From positions 41,215,001-41,279,000 of the forward strand of contig NC_080560.1 of the NCBI RefSeq assembly GCF_030253575.1: a stretch of DNA of 64,000 nt. Direction: 5' to 3'. A program made the translations under genes and the position numbers. The notes under the pieces were generated by a model. It ran no database searches, was not told where the DNA came from, and saw only the letters and a list, made by a program, of their open reading frames with translations. Within the stretch, counting starts at the first letter, position 1. Every line of letters begins with the position of its first letter. This DNA comes from Rhododendron vialii (Eukaryota > Streptophyta > Magnoliopsida > Ericales > Ericaceae). Below are positions 33,848 through 44,790 of the stretch, piece after piece.

Positions 33848-34596
33848 TTGTAACACTGCTTAAAAGAAGCTTAGAAAATCAAATCATTCCAGTTTTAGAT
33901 TTTGTTAAGGATTTGATTGGATCCGAGGAGAGAACATTATCTGCTATTAAACAATCTGCGGGGCTGGTTTTGGTTGATCTCGAGACTCGTATGGCACCCC
34001 ACGTTGAAATTCTGCGAGAGGCCGGAGTGACAAATGCAAGAATCACGTTCATGTTGATGTTGATGCACACACCTAGAGCATTCAGGACGCGTTGTGAGAG
34101 ATTTATACAGATTTTGGAGGAGGTAAAGGGAATGGGTTTTGACCCTTTGGGAGTGAAGTTTGTTTTAGCAGTTATGGTGTTGGTCAGTATGAGTAAACCT
34201 GTGTGGGAGAAGAAGATTGAAGTTTATAAGAGGTGGGGTTTGTCTGAGGATGAGATTCTTGTGGCTTTTGTGAAGTATCCGTGGTTTATGATGGTGTCTG
34301 AGGACAAAATCATGAGAGTGATGGACTTTTTGGTTAATCAAATAGGTTTAGAGTCTTCATTTGTTTCAAAAAGGCCAAACCTTTTATCATTGAGCTTTGA
34401 GAAGAGGATTGTTCCGAGGTGTTCGGTTTAAAAAGCATTGCAAGCAAAAGGTCTGATTAAGAAAACTGATTCTGGCCTAGTAACAATCCTTCAGTCTTCT
34501 AAAAAGTTGTTCATAAAAAAGTTTGTGAACTTGACTAAGGAAGAAGCTCCTGAGATATTGAAATTGTACAAGGAAAAGTTGGCACTACCTAGATGA
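33848..34596 (+). pseudogene. mTERF pseudogene 3 (N-terminal third missing)
   Basis: The sequence enters the family at the LLKRSLENQIIP codons, about residue 140 of the intact genes. It stays open through IGSEERTLSAIKQSAGL, EEVKGMGFDPLGVKFVLAVM and VAFVKYPWFMMVSEDKIMRV. At 34430 the codon after RCSV is TAA where the others read TAT (Tyr of VYQAL). The frame then continues through KGLIKKTDSG to LYKEKLALPR and a stop at 34594-34596. The 5' joint lies shortly after the TRIM, so the N-terminus and start are gone. It is close to pseudogene 4, with a two-codon length difference near LMLMHTP. Confidence 0.88.
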
Positions 34597-34666
34597 TTAA
34601 GATACAAGCATGAGATGAGAATGGACTGGTTAATACATTAATTGGACGTGCAATTGTCCTGTTATT

Positions 34667-34890
34667 TGCTTCCTTAAATTTAACTTGTGTGTGTTGAATT
34701 CTCTCCTTTTGCATACACTTGGCCGTGGAACTTTTTAACTACTTATTTTGTAGTTGATATAGATTTCAGATTTGGTGATTTGCTTCCTTAAATTTAACTT
34801 GTGCGTGTTGAATTCTCTCCTTTTGCATACAACTTGGCCGTGGAACTTTTTAACTACTTATTTTGTAGTTGATATAGATTTCAGATTTGG
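34667..34890 (+). repeat. Two tandem copies of a 112-bp flank segment
   Basis: 'ttgcttccttaaatttaactt' to 'tttcagatttggtga' is repeated immediately, at 34667-34778 and 34779-34890, with only a few differences. It is a recent slip-type duplication within the mTERF 3' flank; the other flanks have one copy. Confidence 0.85.
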
Positions 34891-35299
34891 TGATAGTGTT
34901 GTCTAAAATTCAACAATTTAGATTTTCAATTTGGTCATTTTGCTAATGGTGTCATCTTGGTTTATTTAGAAAACAAAGGATGAATCTGCTTTCTCATCAA
35001 ATAAATAGAATTATTGTCTTCCATTGAGAGCATACTCAATGAAATCATTCTTCCATAACTGTGAAATCGCTGTGCAATTCAAGTTTCAACTTGTGTTGGA
35101 TAATTATGTGATGTGAAATAAGTTGCTAATGGGCTTCTAGTTTATATTGCGGAATATGGTGAATTATATGATGCAACTTTTGTTGGATAATTTTTTTTCA
35201 TGATATTTTTTAATGCAGGCTAAATTGGTTGTTTTGTCCTTCTTTATTTCATCAAATGTGTTTGAAGCTGGAGGATTGCAAGCAATCTAAATGATAAGT

Positions 35300-36445
35300 T
35301 AGTGAGGTGAAAGATCCCGACTATGAGCCCATGAACATATATTCACTGTCAAATCAACACTTATTCTACTTCGGTCAAATCCACCCCTATTCGTCATCCC
35401 TCGCATCCATTGATCAAACACCAAATCAACACTTATTCACTGTCAATTACCTCATAAACTCATGTGGGTTTCCCCTTGAAAAGGCTATAACTGCATCAAA
35501 GTTCACCAATTTCGAAACCCCAGAAAAAACCCGACTCTGTTATCTTGTTTAACCACGGCTTCACCAAAACCCAAGCCTTAAATGTCATCAGAAAGGTTCC
35601 CCAAGTCATTGTGTCCAATCCAGAGAAAACCCTTTTGCCCAAACTCAAAATTTTCAAATCTAAAGGATTTTCAATCACAGATGTTGTCAAAATACTGGCA
35701 ACAACGCTTGAACTTCTTAAAAGAAGCTTAGAAAACCAAATCATTCCAGTTTTAGATTTTGTTAAGGATTTGATTGGATCCGAGGAGAGAACGTTATCTG
35801 CTATTAAATAATATGCGGGGCTGTTTTTGGTTGATCTCGAGACTCGTATGGTACCCCATGTTGAAATTCTGTGGGAGGCCAGAGTGGTAAATGCAAGAAT
35901 CGTGTTCATGTTGACGCACACACCTAGAGCATTCAGGACGAGTTGTGAGAGATTTAGACAGATTGTGGAGGAGGTAAAGGGAATGGGTTTTGACCCTTCG
36001 GGAGTGAATTTTGTTTTAGCAGTTAACTCGTTGGTCACTGTGAGTAAGCCCGCATGGGAGAAGAAAATTGAGGTTTATAAGAGGTGGCATTTGTCTGAGG
36101 GTGAGATTCTTGTGGCTTTCGGGAAGCATTCGTGGTTTATGACGGTGTCCGAGGACAAGATCACGAGAGTTATGGACTTTTTGGTCAATGAAATGGGTTA
36201 GAGTTTTCATTTGTTTCAAAAAGGCCAAAACTCTTATCATTGAGCTTCGAGAAGAGGATTGTTCCGAGGTGTTTGGTTTATCAAGCATTGCAAGCAAAAG
36301 GTCTGATCAAGAAACCAAAACTGGCTTGAAGGTGATCATGGAGTATCCTGAAAAGATTTTCTTAAAGAAGGTTGTGAATTTGGCCAAGGAAGAGGCTCTT
36401 GAGCTATTGAAGTTGTATCAGGAAAAGTTATCACTTGCAAAATAA
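35300..36445 (+). pseudogene. mTERF pseudogene 4 (near full length, several breaks)
   Basis: From about 35370 to 36445 it follows the intact genes, but the start is replaced: the Lunapark-echo sequence ('gtgaggtgaaagatcccgac') runs straight into the FGQIHPYSSSLASIDQ region. A frameshift after ETPEK (about 35530) loses a few codons. A TAA at about 35808 interrupts AIK-YAG, and a one-base loss at about 36199 shifts the frame after VNEMG. The final piece is open to LKLYQEKLSLAK. With no start and three breaks it cannot make the protein. A long open frame on the other strand (35496-36038) is a mirror effect seen in all copies. Confidence 0.88.
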
Positions 36446-37109
36446 TTAGGATATGGACATGAGATGATAATGGAGTGGTTAAATATTAATGTACCAGTTG
36501 GATATGCAATTTTCCTTTTATTTAGCCTGTGGGTATTGAATTTTCAGTTTTTTAATACATGTGGGAGATAGATTGAAACTTGTTGTCAGGAGTCTAAAGT
36601 TCTAGTCATACTTCTTCGTTCCTGTGAAGGGTTTTGAAGTTCCACATTGCTACGTTCAATTCTCCATCGCATTGTAACGATTGAGGCTTAATGCAATGTA
36701 CCATCATCTTTTCATGTGAGTTGTTTGGTCTTAATATTTTTCTTTATTAGTTTCTTTAGGTGGCAGATCTATATTTTGGGATATTCGTTGTCAATTCGGT
36801 CATGTTGCTGATATGGCAATTTTGTTTCATTGTAACAACACATGCATATGGTCGAACATATTTGTTCTCTCTCTGTGTGTTTGTTAGATTGCTGTGAAAT
36901 TTAGGTTTCACTATGCTATTGGCTTCCAAGTTCATCTTTTAGAACTATGGTGAATAGTGAATACTCTGAATTTTGTATACTGTGCAATATTTCTGCTGGA
37001 TGATTTTATTGTACTTCTTATTCATGTATGCTGATTGATTCTTTTCCTTTTTCATTCCCCTTTGTTTAGGGACTACCAAATATGACTGATTCTTTAGGCA
37101 TGCTTAAAT
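36446..37109 (+). repeat. mTERF 3' flank, long version
   Basis: This is the same block order as 20700-21420 ('accagttggatatgcaattttcc', 'aatacatgtgggagatagattgaaa', 'caatgtaccatcatcttttcatgtgag', 'gactgattctttaggcatgc'). No gene. Confidence 0.75.
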
Positions 37110-37232
37110 CATGATAATGATGGACTTTTTTTTGTCACTAAATTGGTTTGGGACTTTGAACTGGCTCAAGGAAGAAACTGGTGACCTCTTGAGGTTGTAT
37201 AAGGAAAAGTTGGCTATGGCAAATTGCAATTA
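37110..37232 (+). pseudogene. mTERF C-terminal relic
   Basis: It carries the same internal deletion as the relic at 21425: 'gatggactttttttt..cactaaattggtttggg', then 'caaggaagaaactgg.gacctcttgaggttgtataaggaaaag' and a stop. Here the 'aaggaaaagttgg' end is repeated once more just downstream. Confidence 0.7.
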
Positions 37233-37589
37233 ATTGATTTAAGGAAAAGTTGGATATGGATATGTGGATGCCAGGGGATTGGTTAGTGATGGCCCTCTGA
37301 AATACAAACCTGAATCATCTAGTTTTTGACACAATGGGGCAGTCATTTGAAATTTTCTGTTCATCAGGAAGTTTGAATTTTCTGTTCATCTGATGAACGT
37401 AAGTGGAAGTTCCTCATTGCCGAAATGAATTAACTGTCGGACATTCCTTTCTGGAAAGGTATTACCTATGTTGTGTTGAGTGTTAAATGTGTTTGTGAGT
37501 TGTGAACTTCTGAAGACAATACCCAGCCCTACTGGGCTTGGATTTGGGAATTGAAACTGTCACAAAAACTACAAGGGTTTCTTTGGATC

Positions 37590-37810
37590 TGTCTTTTAGA
37601 AAGAACGTGGAAATAGAGTCTGATTTCGCGCATCGTGGCTGTGATTATGGAGGCTGATGGATCCTTTGACAACTCTACGTGTGGGAACATATTGAAGAAT
37701 GTCGAGTACTGATGAAGGAACTGCACAACATGGTTTGAGGGAGGCTAACAAGGTGGCAGATAAACTTGCCAAGATGATGTGCAGCTCAAGACATTCAAAT
37801 GGTGTCACTG
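37590..37810 (+). mobile_element. LINE RNase H-domain relic
   Basis: The plus strand keeps VEIESD-like and ANKVADKLAK motifs of the plant-LINE RNase H domain (the latter at about 37746-37775), separated by frame changes. Better preserved sister copies lie at 42480, 49260 and 56700. It is part of the duplicated flank, not an independent insertion. Confidence 0.6.
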
Positions 37811-38774
37811 ACCGGCCCCCCAGATGAACTTATGTAATTCCTCGGGATAAGGCAGTTGGAATAGAATTTGGAAGTCTTTGAGCTTAAATTTTTTTTTCCG
37901 CCCTGTTCTTTTTGTTTTGATTTTCGCAGCAGCCGCAAAAAAATAACTTGCCAATATGTAATGGTTGATGATTGATACAGTGTACCATCACCTGTTCATC
38001 TTGGTAACTTGTCCTGGTGAGTTTTTCCCTTCTTATTTTTTTCAGCTAACATGGAGTTTGGATCTTGTAGCCGACCCCACAAGAGGGTAATGAATCATAT
38101 AGCTGGCTCGAATTGATTGGAACACAAGCCGTAGTTTACGTTTGGTGATAGTGCTTGTCTCGCGTGTAACAATGCTAGTACATTTCATTTCTTCCTTTTG
38201 CTGATGGCGCCAATTATTCCCATTGTATAGACAAAACCGTTAATGTTTTTGTTCATCAAATAGAGTTGATTCGTTGTCTTTCATCTAGACAATGCTACAT
38301 ATACTTGTTCTTTCTGTGCATCTGTGATGCTACTGTGAAATCCAGATTTTGCTCCATTCGCTATTGGCTTCCAAGCCCTCTTTGTTTACTATGGTGAATT
38401 CTTTGGTACTGCGTTCTTCGTCTATTTCATCGAAAGAAGAAAGAGGGTATTATTGTCCTCAAATTCCAGATTCGATGTCGTATAATCTTCCCATCTGCTG
38501 ACATATATCAATTGTTCAGACCATGAAGATGGAATTTTAGTTGCCCCAGATTCCTAACATGCTTTGTAAGGTCCCCATCTCTCTCTGTAACAAATTACTT
38601 CCCCCATCAATGGTGATGTTCAAGAAAGGATTTCACCAACGTAGCACCCGCGAAGCAAAATACCAGTGTCCAACATTTAATCTCAACATGTCATGATTTT
38701 TTTTAAATATTTGGGGCCACTCTGGGACAATCTGATTGTCCCCAAAGTGTCTCTAAAATGTCCCGAATTGAATC
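37811..38774. other. Array flank DNA, no gene
   Basis: The segment 38240-38420 ('gttgattcgttgtctttcatct', 'ttctgtgcatctgt', 'gctccattcgctattgg') is related to 57370-57500, so it is another piece of the old duplication unit. No coding sequence is recognised. Confidence 0.5.
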
Positions 38775-39055
38775 AAAAAAAATTTGCATGTGTTAGTTTT
38801 TTGTCAATTTTTTGAGGAATATTACTTCGTCATGATGAAATGAATCTAAAAAGTACGAGTAAAAAATTATGACCGAAACTCAATTTTTTTGAATAAAGAC
38901 AAAAATAAGCTAATAAGTCAATTTTTCTTCTTTATTCAAAAAATTGAATTTTAATCGTAATTTTTAACTTTTTAGATTCCTTTCGTCTCTACGAAGAAAT
39001 AATTCTTAAAAAATTAACAAAAAACTAACAAATGCAATTCTTTTAAAATGAAAAC
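38775..39055. repeat. AT-rich fold-back (palindromic) element
   Basis: The left arm ('gcatgtgttagttttttgtcaattttttgaggaat', 'gaatctaaaaagt', 'ttgaataaagacaaaaataagc') pairs with the complement of the right arm over about 130 bp, with scattered mismatches. The loop is a few bases around 38910. No target duplication was identified. It resembles a Mutator-like or unclassified fold-back MITE. Confidence 0.7.
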
Positions 39056-39554
39056 AATTTTTTTTTAAATAATCGAGGACAAGGGCTGTTAAAGAATATA
39101 GGAACGAAAAACTCGTTATAGTTTTTAAGAGAAATTGCCTGTTTTTGAATAATAGATAATAAAGATATCTCCAAAAAAAAAAAAGGCATATAACAAAGAA
39201 ATTGGTTCAATTTAGATTATTCACCGCACAATTATTATTTAACTACGCGCGCATATACAAACACTTTACATATGTTCACATCTTTGGTGGAATCCGTATA
39301 TATTAAGGATCGGTATGGTGTGTTCGAATTTCAATTTGAATGTGACACGATGACCAACACAACGTGTGGTAAAGTGATCCGGGCATATGCGAAACTGAAT
39401 AATTTTTCCACCCTTCCCTGGAAGGATCTAGGGTTTAGGGTTTTATTGTACTGCTTGCCAGGTATTCTTGCGGGAGGGAGGGTTCTTCAAACTCGTGAAG
39501 ATTTCCTCTGCTGATCAGGTCAGTAACTGAACATTCTTTGCCAATTTTTCTGCA
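39056..39554 (+). promoter_or_regulatory. Upstream region and leader of mTERF copy E
   Basis: No gene is seen. The leader holds 'gaagatttcctctgctgatcag' followed by GTCAGT at 39519, 36 nt before the ATG, at the same place as the GTAAGT sites of copies A and B. Confidence 0.5.
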
Positions 39555-40712
39555 ATGCATAATATAATCGGCAATGCGTTACACAAAGTGAGATCTGCTA
39601 TCAGGAATTCACCAACCCACCATTTCTACTTCGATCAATTCCGCCCCTTTTCATCATCTCTCGCATCCACTGATCAAACACCAAACCGACACTCGTTCAC
39701 TGTGAATTACCTCATAAACTCATGTGGGTTTCCTCTTGAAAAGGCCATAACAGCATCAAAGCTCCTCAATTTCGAAACCCCAGAAAAACCCGACTCTGTT
39801 ATCGCATTCTTCCGCAACCATGGCTTCACCAATACCCAAGCTTCAAATATCATCAGAAATGCCCCCCAAGTCATTGTGTACAATCCAGAGAAAACCCTTT
39901 TGCCCAAACTCGAATTTTTCAAATCTAAAGGCTTTTCAAGCGCAGATGTTGTCAAAATACTGTCAAAGACGCCAGACCTTCTTAGAAAAAGCTTAGAAAA
40001 CCAAATCATTCCAGTTTTTTATTTTCTTAAGGATTTGATTGGATCTGAGGAGAGAACGTTATCTGCTATTAAACGCTTTGCTGGTCGGCCGCTTTTGGTT
40101 GATCTCGAGTCTCGTATGGCACCCAATGTTGACATTCTCCGGGAGGTCGGCGTGCCAGATGTGAAAGTCGCATTCTTGCTGACGCGCCAACCGAGAACAT
40201 TCATGACGAGGTGTGACAGATTTAGACAGATTGTGGAGGAGGTAAAGGGAATGGATTTTAACCCACTGCGATTTAACTTTGTTGTAGCAGTTCACGCAAT
40301 GAACTCATTGAGTAAACTTGCTTGGGAGAAGAAGTTTGAGGTTTATAAGAAGTGGGGTTTGTCCGAAAATGAGATTCTTGTGGCTTTTGGGAAGTATCCA
40401 TGGTTTATGACGAAGTCTGAGGACAAGATCACGAGAGTGATGGACTTTTTGGTCAATAAAATGGGTTTGGATTATTTGTTAGTTGTTAAATATCCACTAT
40501 TCCTATCATTGAGTTTCGAGAAGAGGATTGTACCTAGGTGTGTGGTTTATCGAGCGTTGCAAGCAAAAGGTCTGATTAAGAAACCAAATATTAGCATTAA
40601 GATGCTGAAGTCTACTGAAATGTGGTTCGTACAGAAGGTTGTCAATTTGGCTAAGGAAGAAGCTCCTGAGCTATTGAAGTTGTATGAGGAAAAGTTGGCA
40701 CTTGCAAGATAA
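39555..40712 (+). CDS. mTERF family protein, copy E (intact, 385 aa)
   Basis: Single-exon mTERF gene, one residue longer than copies A and B (RFAGRPLLVD against FSAGPLLVD). It starts MHNIIGNALHKVRSAIRNSP, different in the first ten residues from copies A and B but still basic and free of acidic residues, so mitochondrial import is likely. mTERF repeats include VIAFFRNHGFTNTQASNIIR, FGKYPWFMTKSEDKITRVMD and VVKYPLFLSLSFEKRIVPRC. The C-terminus is LLKLYEEKLALAR. The start chosen is the first in-frame ATG, and the alignment with the other copies supports it. It is the last intact copy before the gene-free amplified flank. Confidence 0.93.
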   Translation: MHNIIGNALHKVRSAIRNSPTHHFYFDQFRPFSSSLASTDQTPNRHSFTVNYLINSCGFPLEKAITASKLLNFETPEKPDSVIAFFRNHGFTNTQASNIIRNAPQVIVYNPEKTLLPKLEFFKSKGFSSADVVKILSKTPDLLRKSLENQIIPVFYFLKDLIGSEERTLSAIKRFAGRPLLVDLESRMAPNVDILREVGVPDVKVAFLLTRQPRTFMTRCDRFRQIVEEVKGMDFNPLRFNFVVAVHAMNSLSKLAWEKKFEVYKKWGLSENEILVAFGKYPWFMTKSEDKITRVMDFLVNKMGLDYLLVVKYPLFLSLSFEKRIVPRCVVYRALQAKGLIKKPNISIKMLKSTEMWFVQKVVNLAKEEAPELLKLYEEKLALAR

Positions 40713-41767
40713 TTAGGATGTGGGCATGACATGAGAATGGACTGGTTAATACATTAACTGGACATGCAATTGTCCTGTTATTTTCTTCCTTATATTTAAC
40801 TTGTGTATGTTGAATTCTCTCCTTTTGCATACAATTAGGCAAGTGAAATTGATGTCGTAGAAAATGGTGATTATGGTGAATTGGACATGCAATTCTTCCT
40901 GAAGTTTATGTTGCGGAATATGGTGAATTATGTGATCCAACTTGTGTTGGATAATTTTGTTTCATACTATTTCTTAATGCATGCTAAATCGGTTGTTTTT
41001 TCCTTCTTTATTTCATCAAATGTGTTTGAAGCTGGAGGATTGCAAGCAATCTAAATGATCAGTTAGTGAGGTGAGAGATCCTGACTATGAGCCTGTGAAC
41101 ATATATATGAGTACGCGTGTACTGGTGCGATTCGGGTATGTCGATACGGTAAAAGTAAAACTAAGAAAATGGGTATGGGATGATAATGGAGTGGTTAATA
41201 ATAATGTGCCTGCTTGACATGCAATTGTCCTGTTATTTTGCTTCCTTGAATTTAGCTTGTGGGTATTAAATTTTCAATTTTTAGTACACGTGGGAGATAA
41301 ATTTAAATTTGTTGCCGATAGGCAAGGTATAGTTATCCGTTTTCATTCCTGTGAAGGGTCCTGAAGTTTCCGATTGCTACACTGAATTCTCTCTCTCTTT
41401 GTAACGGTTAAGGCTTGATGCAATGCACCATCATCTTTTCGTGTGTCAATTCGGTCATTTTTCTGATATGTCAATTTTGATTCATTGTGACAACACATGC
41501 ATATGGTCAAACAAAGTTGTTCCCTTTGTGTGTTTGTTAGATTGATGTGAAATTTAGGTTTCGCTATGCCTATTGGCTTCCAAGTTCATTTTTGAGAACT
41601 GTGGTGAATACTCCGAATTTTCCATACCGTGTAATATTTCAGCTGGATGATTTTGCTTATTCTTCTTATTCATGTATGCTAATTGATTCTCTTCCTTTTA
41701 AATTCCCTTTTCTGGGTTAGGGACTACTAAGTATGACTGATTCTTTAGGCATGCTTAAATCATGATA

Positions 41768-41890
41768 ATGATGGACTTTTCTGTCAATAAATTGGTTTGG
41801 GATCTTCATTTGAACTGGCACGAGGAAGAAACTCGTGAACTATTGAGGTTGTATAAGGAAAAGATGGCTATGGCAAATTGCAATTAATTA
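41768..41890 (+). pseudogene. mTERF C-terminal relic (unit I)
   Basis: 'gatggacttttctgtcaataaattggtttggg' is joined to 'cacgaggaagaaactcgtgaactattgaggttgtataaggaaaag' and a TAATTA end. It is the same deletion product as at 21425, with the best preserved reading frame of the relics. Confidence 0.72.
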
Positions 41891-42282
41891 CATATGGGTA
41901 TGTGGATGCGAGTGGATTGGTTAGTGGTGTCCCCCTTTAATATAAACCTGACTAGCCTTGTTTTGAACACAATGGGGCAGTCATTTGAAATTCTCTGTTT
42001 GTAAGCAAGTTTGAGCTATCCGTTTTCCTTCCGATGAACGAAGTGGATTTCCACGTTGCCGAAATCAATTAACGGTCGCCTGTCGGACACTCCTTGCTGG
42101 AAAGGTATTACCATTTATATGTTTAGGTGTTGAATCTGCTTATGATTTGTGGACTTCGGAAGACAATACCAGCCCTATTGGGCTTGGATTTGGAAATTGA
42201 AAATTATCAAAATAAGTACAAGGATTTCTTTCGATCCGTCTTCATGGAATTTTTTTGAATAATCAACCATGAGCAGTAAGAA

Positions 42283-42420
42283 GATGCCTCCTAGATCAGT
42301 GGTAGAGCAGGTAATGAGCTTATCATTTGACGAGGGTTCAAACCCATCCCCCACTCCCCTCTCCCCTAGGATAGTATAGATTAGGATTTTCTTGGTTCCA
42401 ATAAAAAGAACAAAAATAAA
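42283..42420 (+). repeat. tRNA-derived SINE-like element, copy 2
   Basis: A-box 'tagatcagtggtagagc' (one base short) and B-box 'gagggttcaaaccc' followed by the shared body 'ttaggattttcttggtt.caataaaaagaac'. Same position in the unit as copies at 21914 and 49057. Confidence 0.68.
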
Positions 42421-42479
42421 GAGAATTAAGGGGCCTAACTATGGACCTCATTTACTTTAGATTTTATTTTCAGTAAGGA

Positions 42480-43240
42480 ATATATAAATCATCTATTCAG
42501 AACATGGGTTTGCTACAAAGATATCTGGACTAAATTTGGTATTATGCAGGTTGTCCAGACTAATCAGAATATCCCATGGTTTATTGGTGTGTAAACAGTC
42601 TCAAGAAAGTTTCTATAAGTCTCATGGTAATGTTCCTTGGAATGTTTTATTTACTTTCAACATCGGGCATTTTTGGTAATCTTGGAAAAAAGTAAAGGTT
42701 TTAAGAATTTTGGCGGTGATATGACTACTTTAATGTCTTTTATCTTCAAGTATGTCAATGAAATCAAGGAGGCTTTTAATCTGAATATTCCTACTAGATG
42801 CAGAAACATTAGATTAATACATGGTCTTTTCCAGTTGGTTTGCTCGAGCTGAATACCTATGGAAGTGCCAAGGGCAATCAAGGTGCGCGCAGCTGGGTGC
42901 AGCCGAGTTTTCAGAGACAAGGAGGTGATTCGGGGGTCAGGCTACTTCAGACGCTTGCTGAACAGCTCTCCTTTTGAAGCAGAATTATGGAGCATCCTGA
43001 ATGGGCTTACCTCTATCAAGCAGCAAGATTTGAAAGAATGTTGAAATAGAGTCCGATTGCTTGCATCGTGGCTGTGAAGATGGAGGCTGATAGATCATGT
43101 GACATTGAAGAAATGTCCACAACTGATGAAGTCCCAGAACTACACCATACGACATTATTTAAGGGAGGCTAACAAGGTGGCAGACAAACTTGCCAAGATT
43201 GGTGGAGGTCAAGACCTTCAATGGTGCCAATGACAGACCC
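42480..43240 (+). mobile_element. LINE ORF2 tail relic with RNase H domain (unit I)
   Basis: From about 42540 there are fragments of a LINE C-terminal region, then the RNase H domain: ELNTYGSAKGNQG, FRDKEVIRGSGYFRRLL, SSPFEAELWSILNGLTSIKQ, and at about 43165 EANKVADKLAKIGG. The first catalytic Asp position (TDG in active elements) reads TYG here. Frames change several times. It is duplicated with the unit, so it predates the amplification. Confidence 0.75.
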
Positions 43241-43249
43241 CCAAGATGA

Positions 43250-44267
43250 AGGAATTCCGCAGATCAAAAAAAAAAAAAAAAGATGGAAGGAATTCCATGC
43301 AGTTGTAATATAGAATTTAAAAGAACTTTAAATTTTTTTCTGTTCCATTTGTTCCGATTTCCTTTGAAGCAAGAAAAGAAAAAGAAATCGAATGACTGCA
43401 CTATGTAATGGTTGAGGATTGATACAGAAATGACTGTCACTATGTAATGGTTGAGGATTGATACAGTACTTGTTATTTACCTAAGTTAATCATAAGATTC
43501 ATAACCATGTCATGTAATCTTTCATTATCTCCACATTGTGAATCCAAGCACTCCTAGCCCATTGAAGAGCCATGATACCGGCCAAGACCTCCACCGTGGT
43601 AGCTAATGCAAAGAACAGAATTTCTACACTTGTTCAAGACATCTGCTCTGATGATTTGGTAGCGAACTAAATAAGCTGCCAACCTCCCTTGAAGCCTCAT
43701 CCACTGAAAAGTGAAAAGGAAGACCCTTGATACACACGACGATTCCTGTTACACCATAACACCCGGAGGACACAAATGGAGTATAGATCAATAAGTTGAG
43801 GACCAAACAGTTCAATTCATTAGTTTTGAACTCAGGCCAACGGACTTCATCTTATAATCTTCCATACAGCTTAACTAAACAAACAAAACAAAAATTTCTG
43901 CCAATCAAAGTCAAAAACAAAAGAATGAAAAGAATCCGCATCTGCACTACAGTAACAGAAACATGACATCCTCCACTTCATCCAACTTTGATCTCAAACA
44001 AGTGATTTAGTTGTTTGATTTAGTGTCTCACTTTCTTCCTCCCCGTCTAAAATAATATCGTCAACATTCGAATGAAATTGAAATTAGTGTGCAATAAGAG
44101 AAGTATACTACTCATCTAAGTACATAATCCACTCTCAACAAACAAAAAAAAGAGGGAAGACCAAAAACATGGGAAAAATTACAGATTAGCTGAACTATTG
44201 TGGAAGACCAGATAGCCATTTATTCCTCAGCATACAACAGAAAACCAGAGGCCATTGAACTTATTGT
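43250..44267. other. No gene recognised
   Basis: Contains a short poly-A at 43268-43281 and a tandem 'gactg.cactatgtaatggttgaggattgatacag' at 43391-43468. From 43957 it is the start of the segment repeated at 49895. No coding family was seen. Confidence 0.45.
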
Positions 44268-44790
44268 CATTTAAACATGGCTGAATTGACCACTGCTATT
44301 TCTATTTCACACATATTGATCTCAAACATGTGTCCTGGTGTCTGAATGTCCTCTTCTCCATCTAAAACAATATCATCATGACTCAATGACACTCCACAGG
44401 AGAAACTGAGACTTGGCTTCAATTTTGGCACAATAACCACCTCTGCTTCATTGTTCAAAATCTGCAAAACCCTCCTCATAGAAATGGCCTTGCAAAGCTA
44501 TCCAGGTTCGCGTAGTCAAACTCAGAAGCAAAAGCTTCTCCATTTCCCCCCACCTCGAACTCCCCCTTTAGCCTCTCATCCGCCGCCTCAACCACCTTCC
44601 CTTCGGAGTACAACCCCCAAACCGAATCAACCAAATTCACCATCTTTTGGCTAAAATTTTCTCTATCAATCGACCTCTTTTTGCACACCAATTCGAGAAT
44701 CACAACTCTATAGCTGAAAACATCAGTTTTCTCTGAGTGCTTTCCTGTATTGAAGGTACTTTGGAGCCAAATACCCTATATCTGATCGTT
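44268..44790 (-). pseudogene. L-type lectin receptor kinase C-terminal fragment (unit I)
   Basis: On the minus strand from 44790: GYLAP then KYLQY (kinase activation-segment end, APE changed to APK), then in the next frame EKTDVFSYRVVILELVCKKR (subdomain IX), NLVDSVWGLYSEGKVVEAAD, and after another one-base shift MRRVLQILNNEAEVVIVPKL and LSFSCGVSLSHDDIVLDGEE. This matches the kinase end of clade VIII L-type lectin receptor kinases, which sense ligands at the plasma membrane. The lectin, membrane and N-lobe parts are missing and there are at least two frame changes, so it is a dead fragment, duplicated at 50203. Confidence 0.8.
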
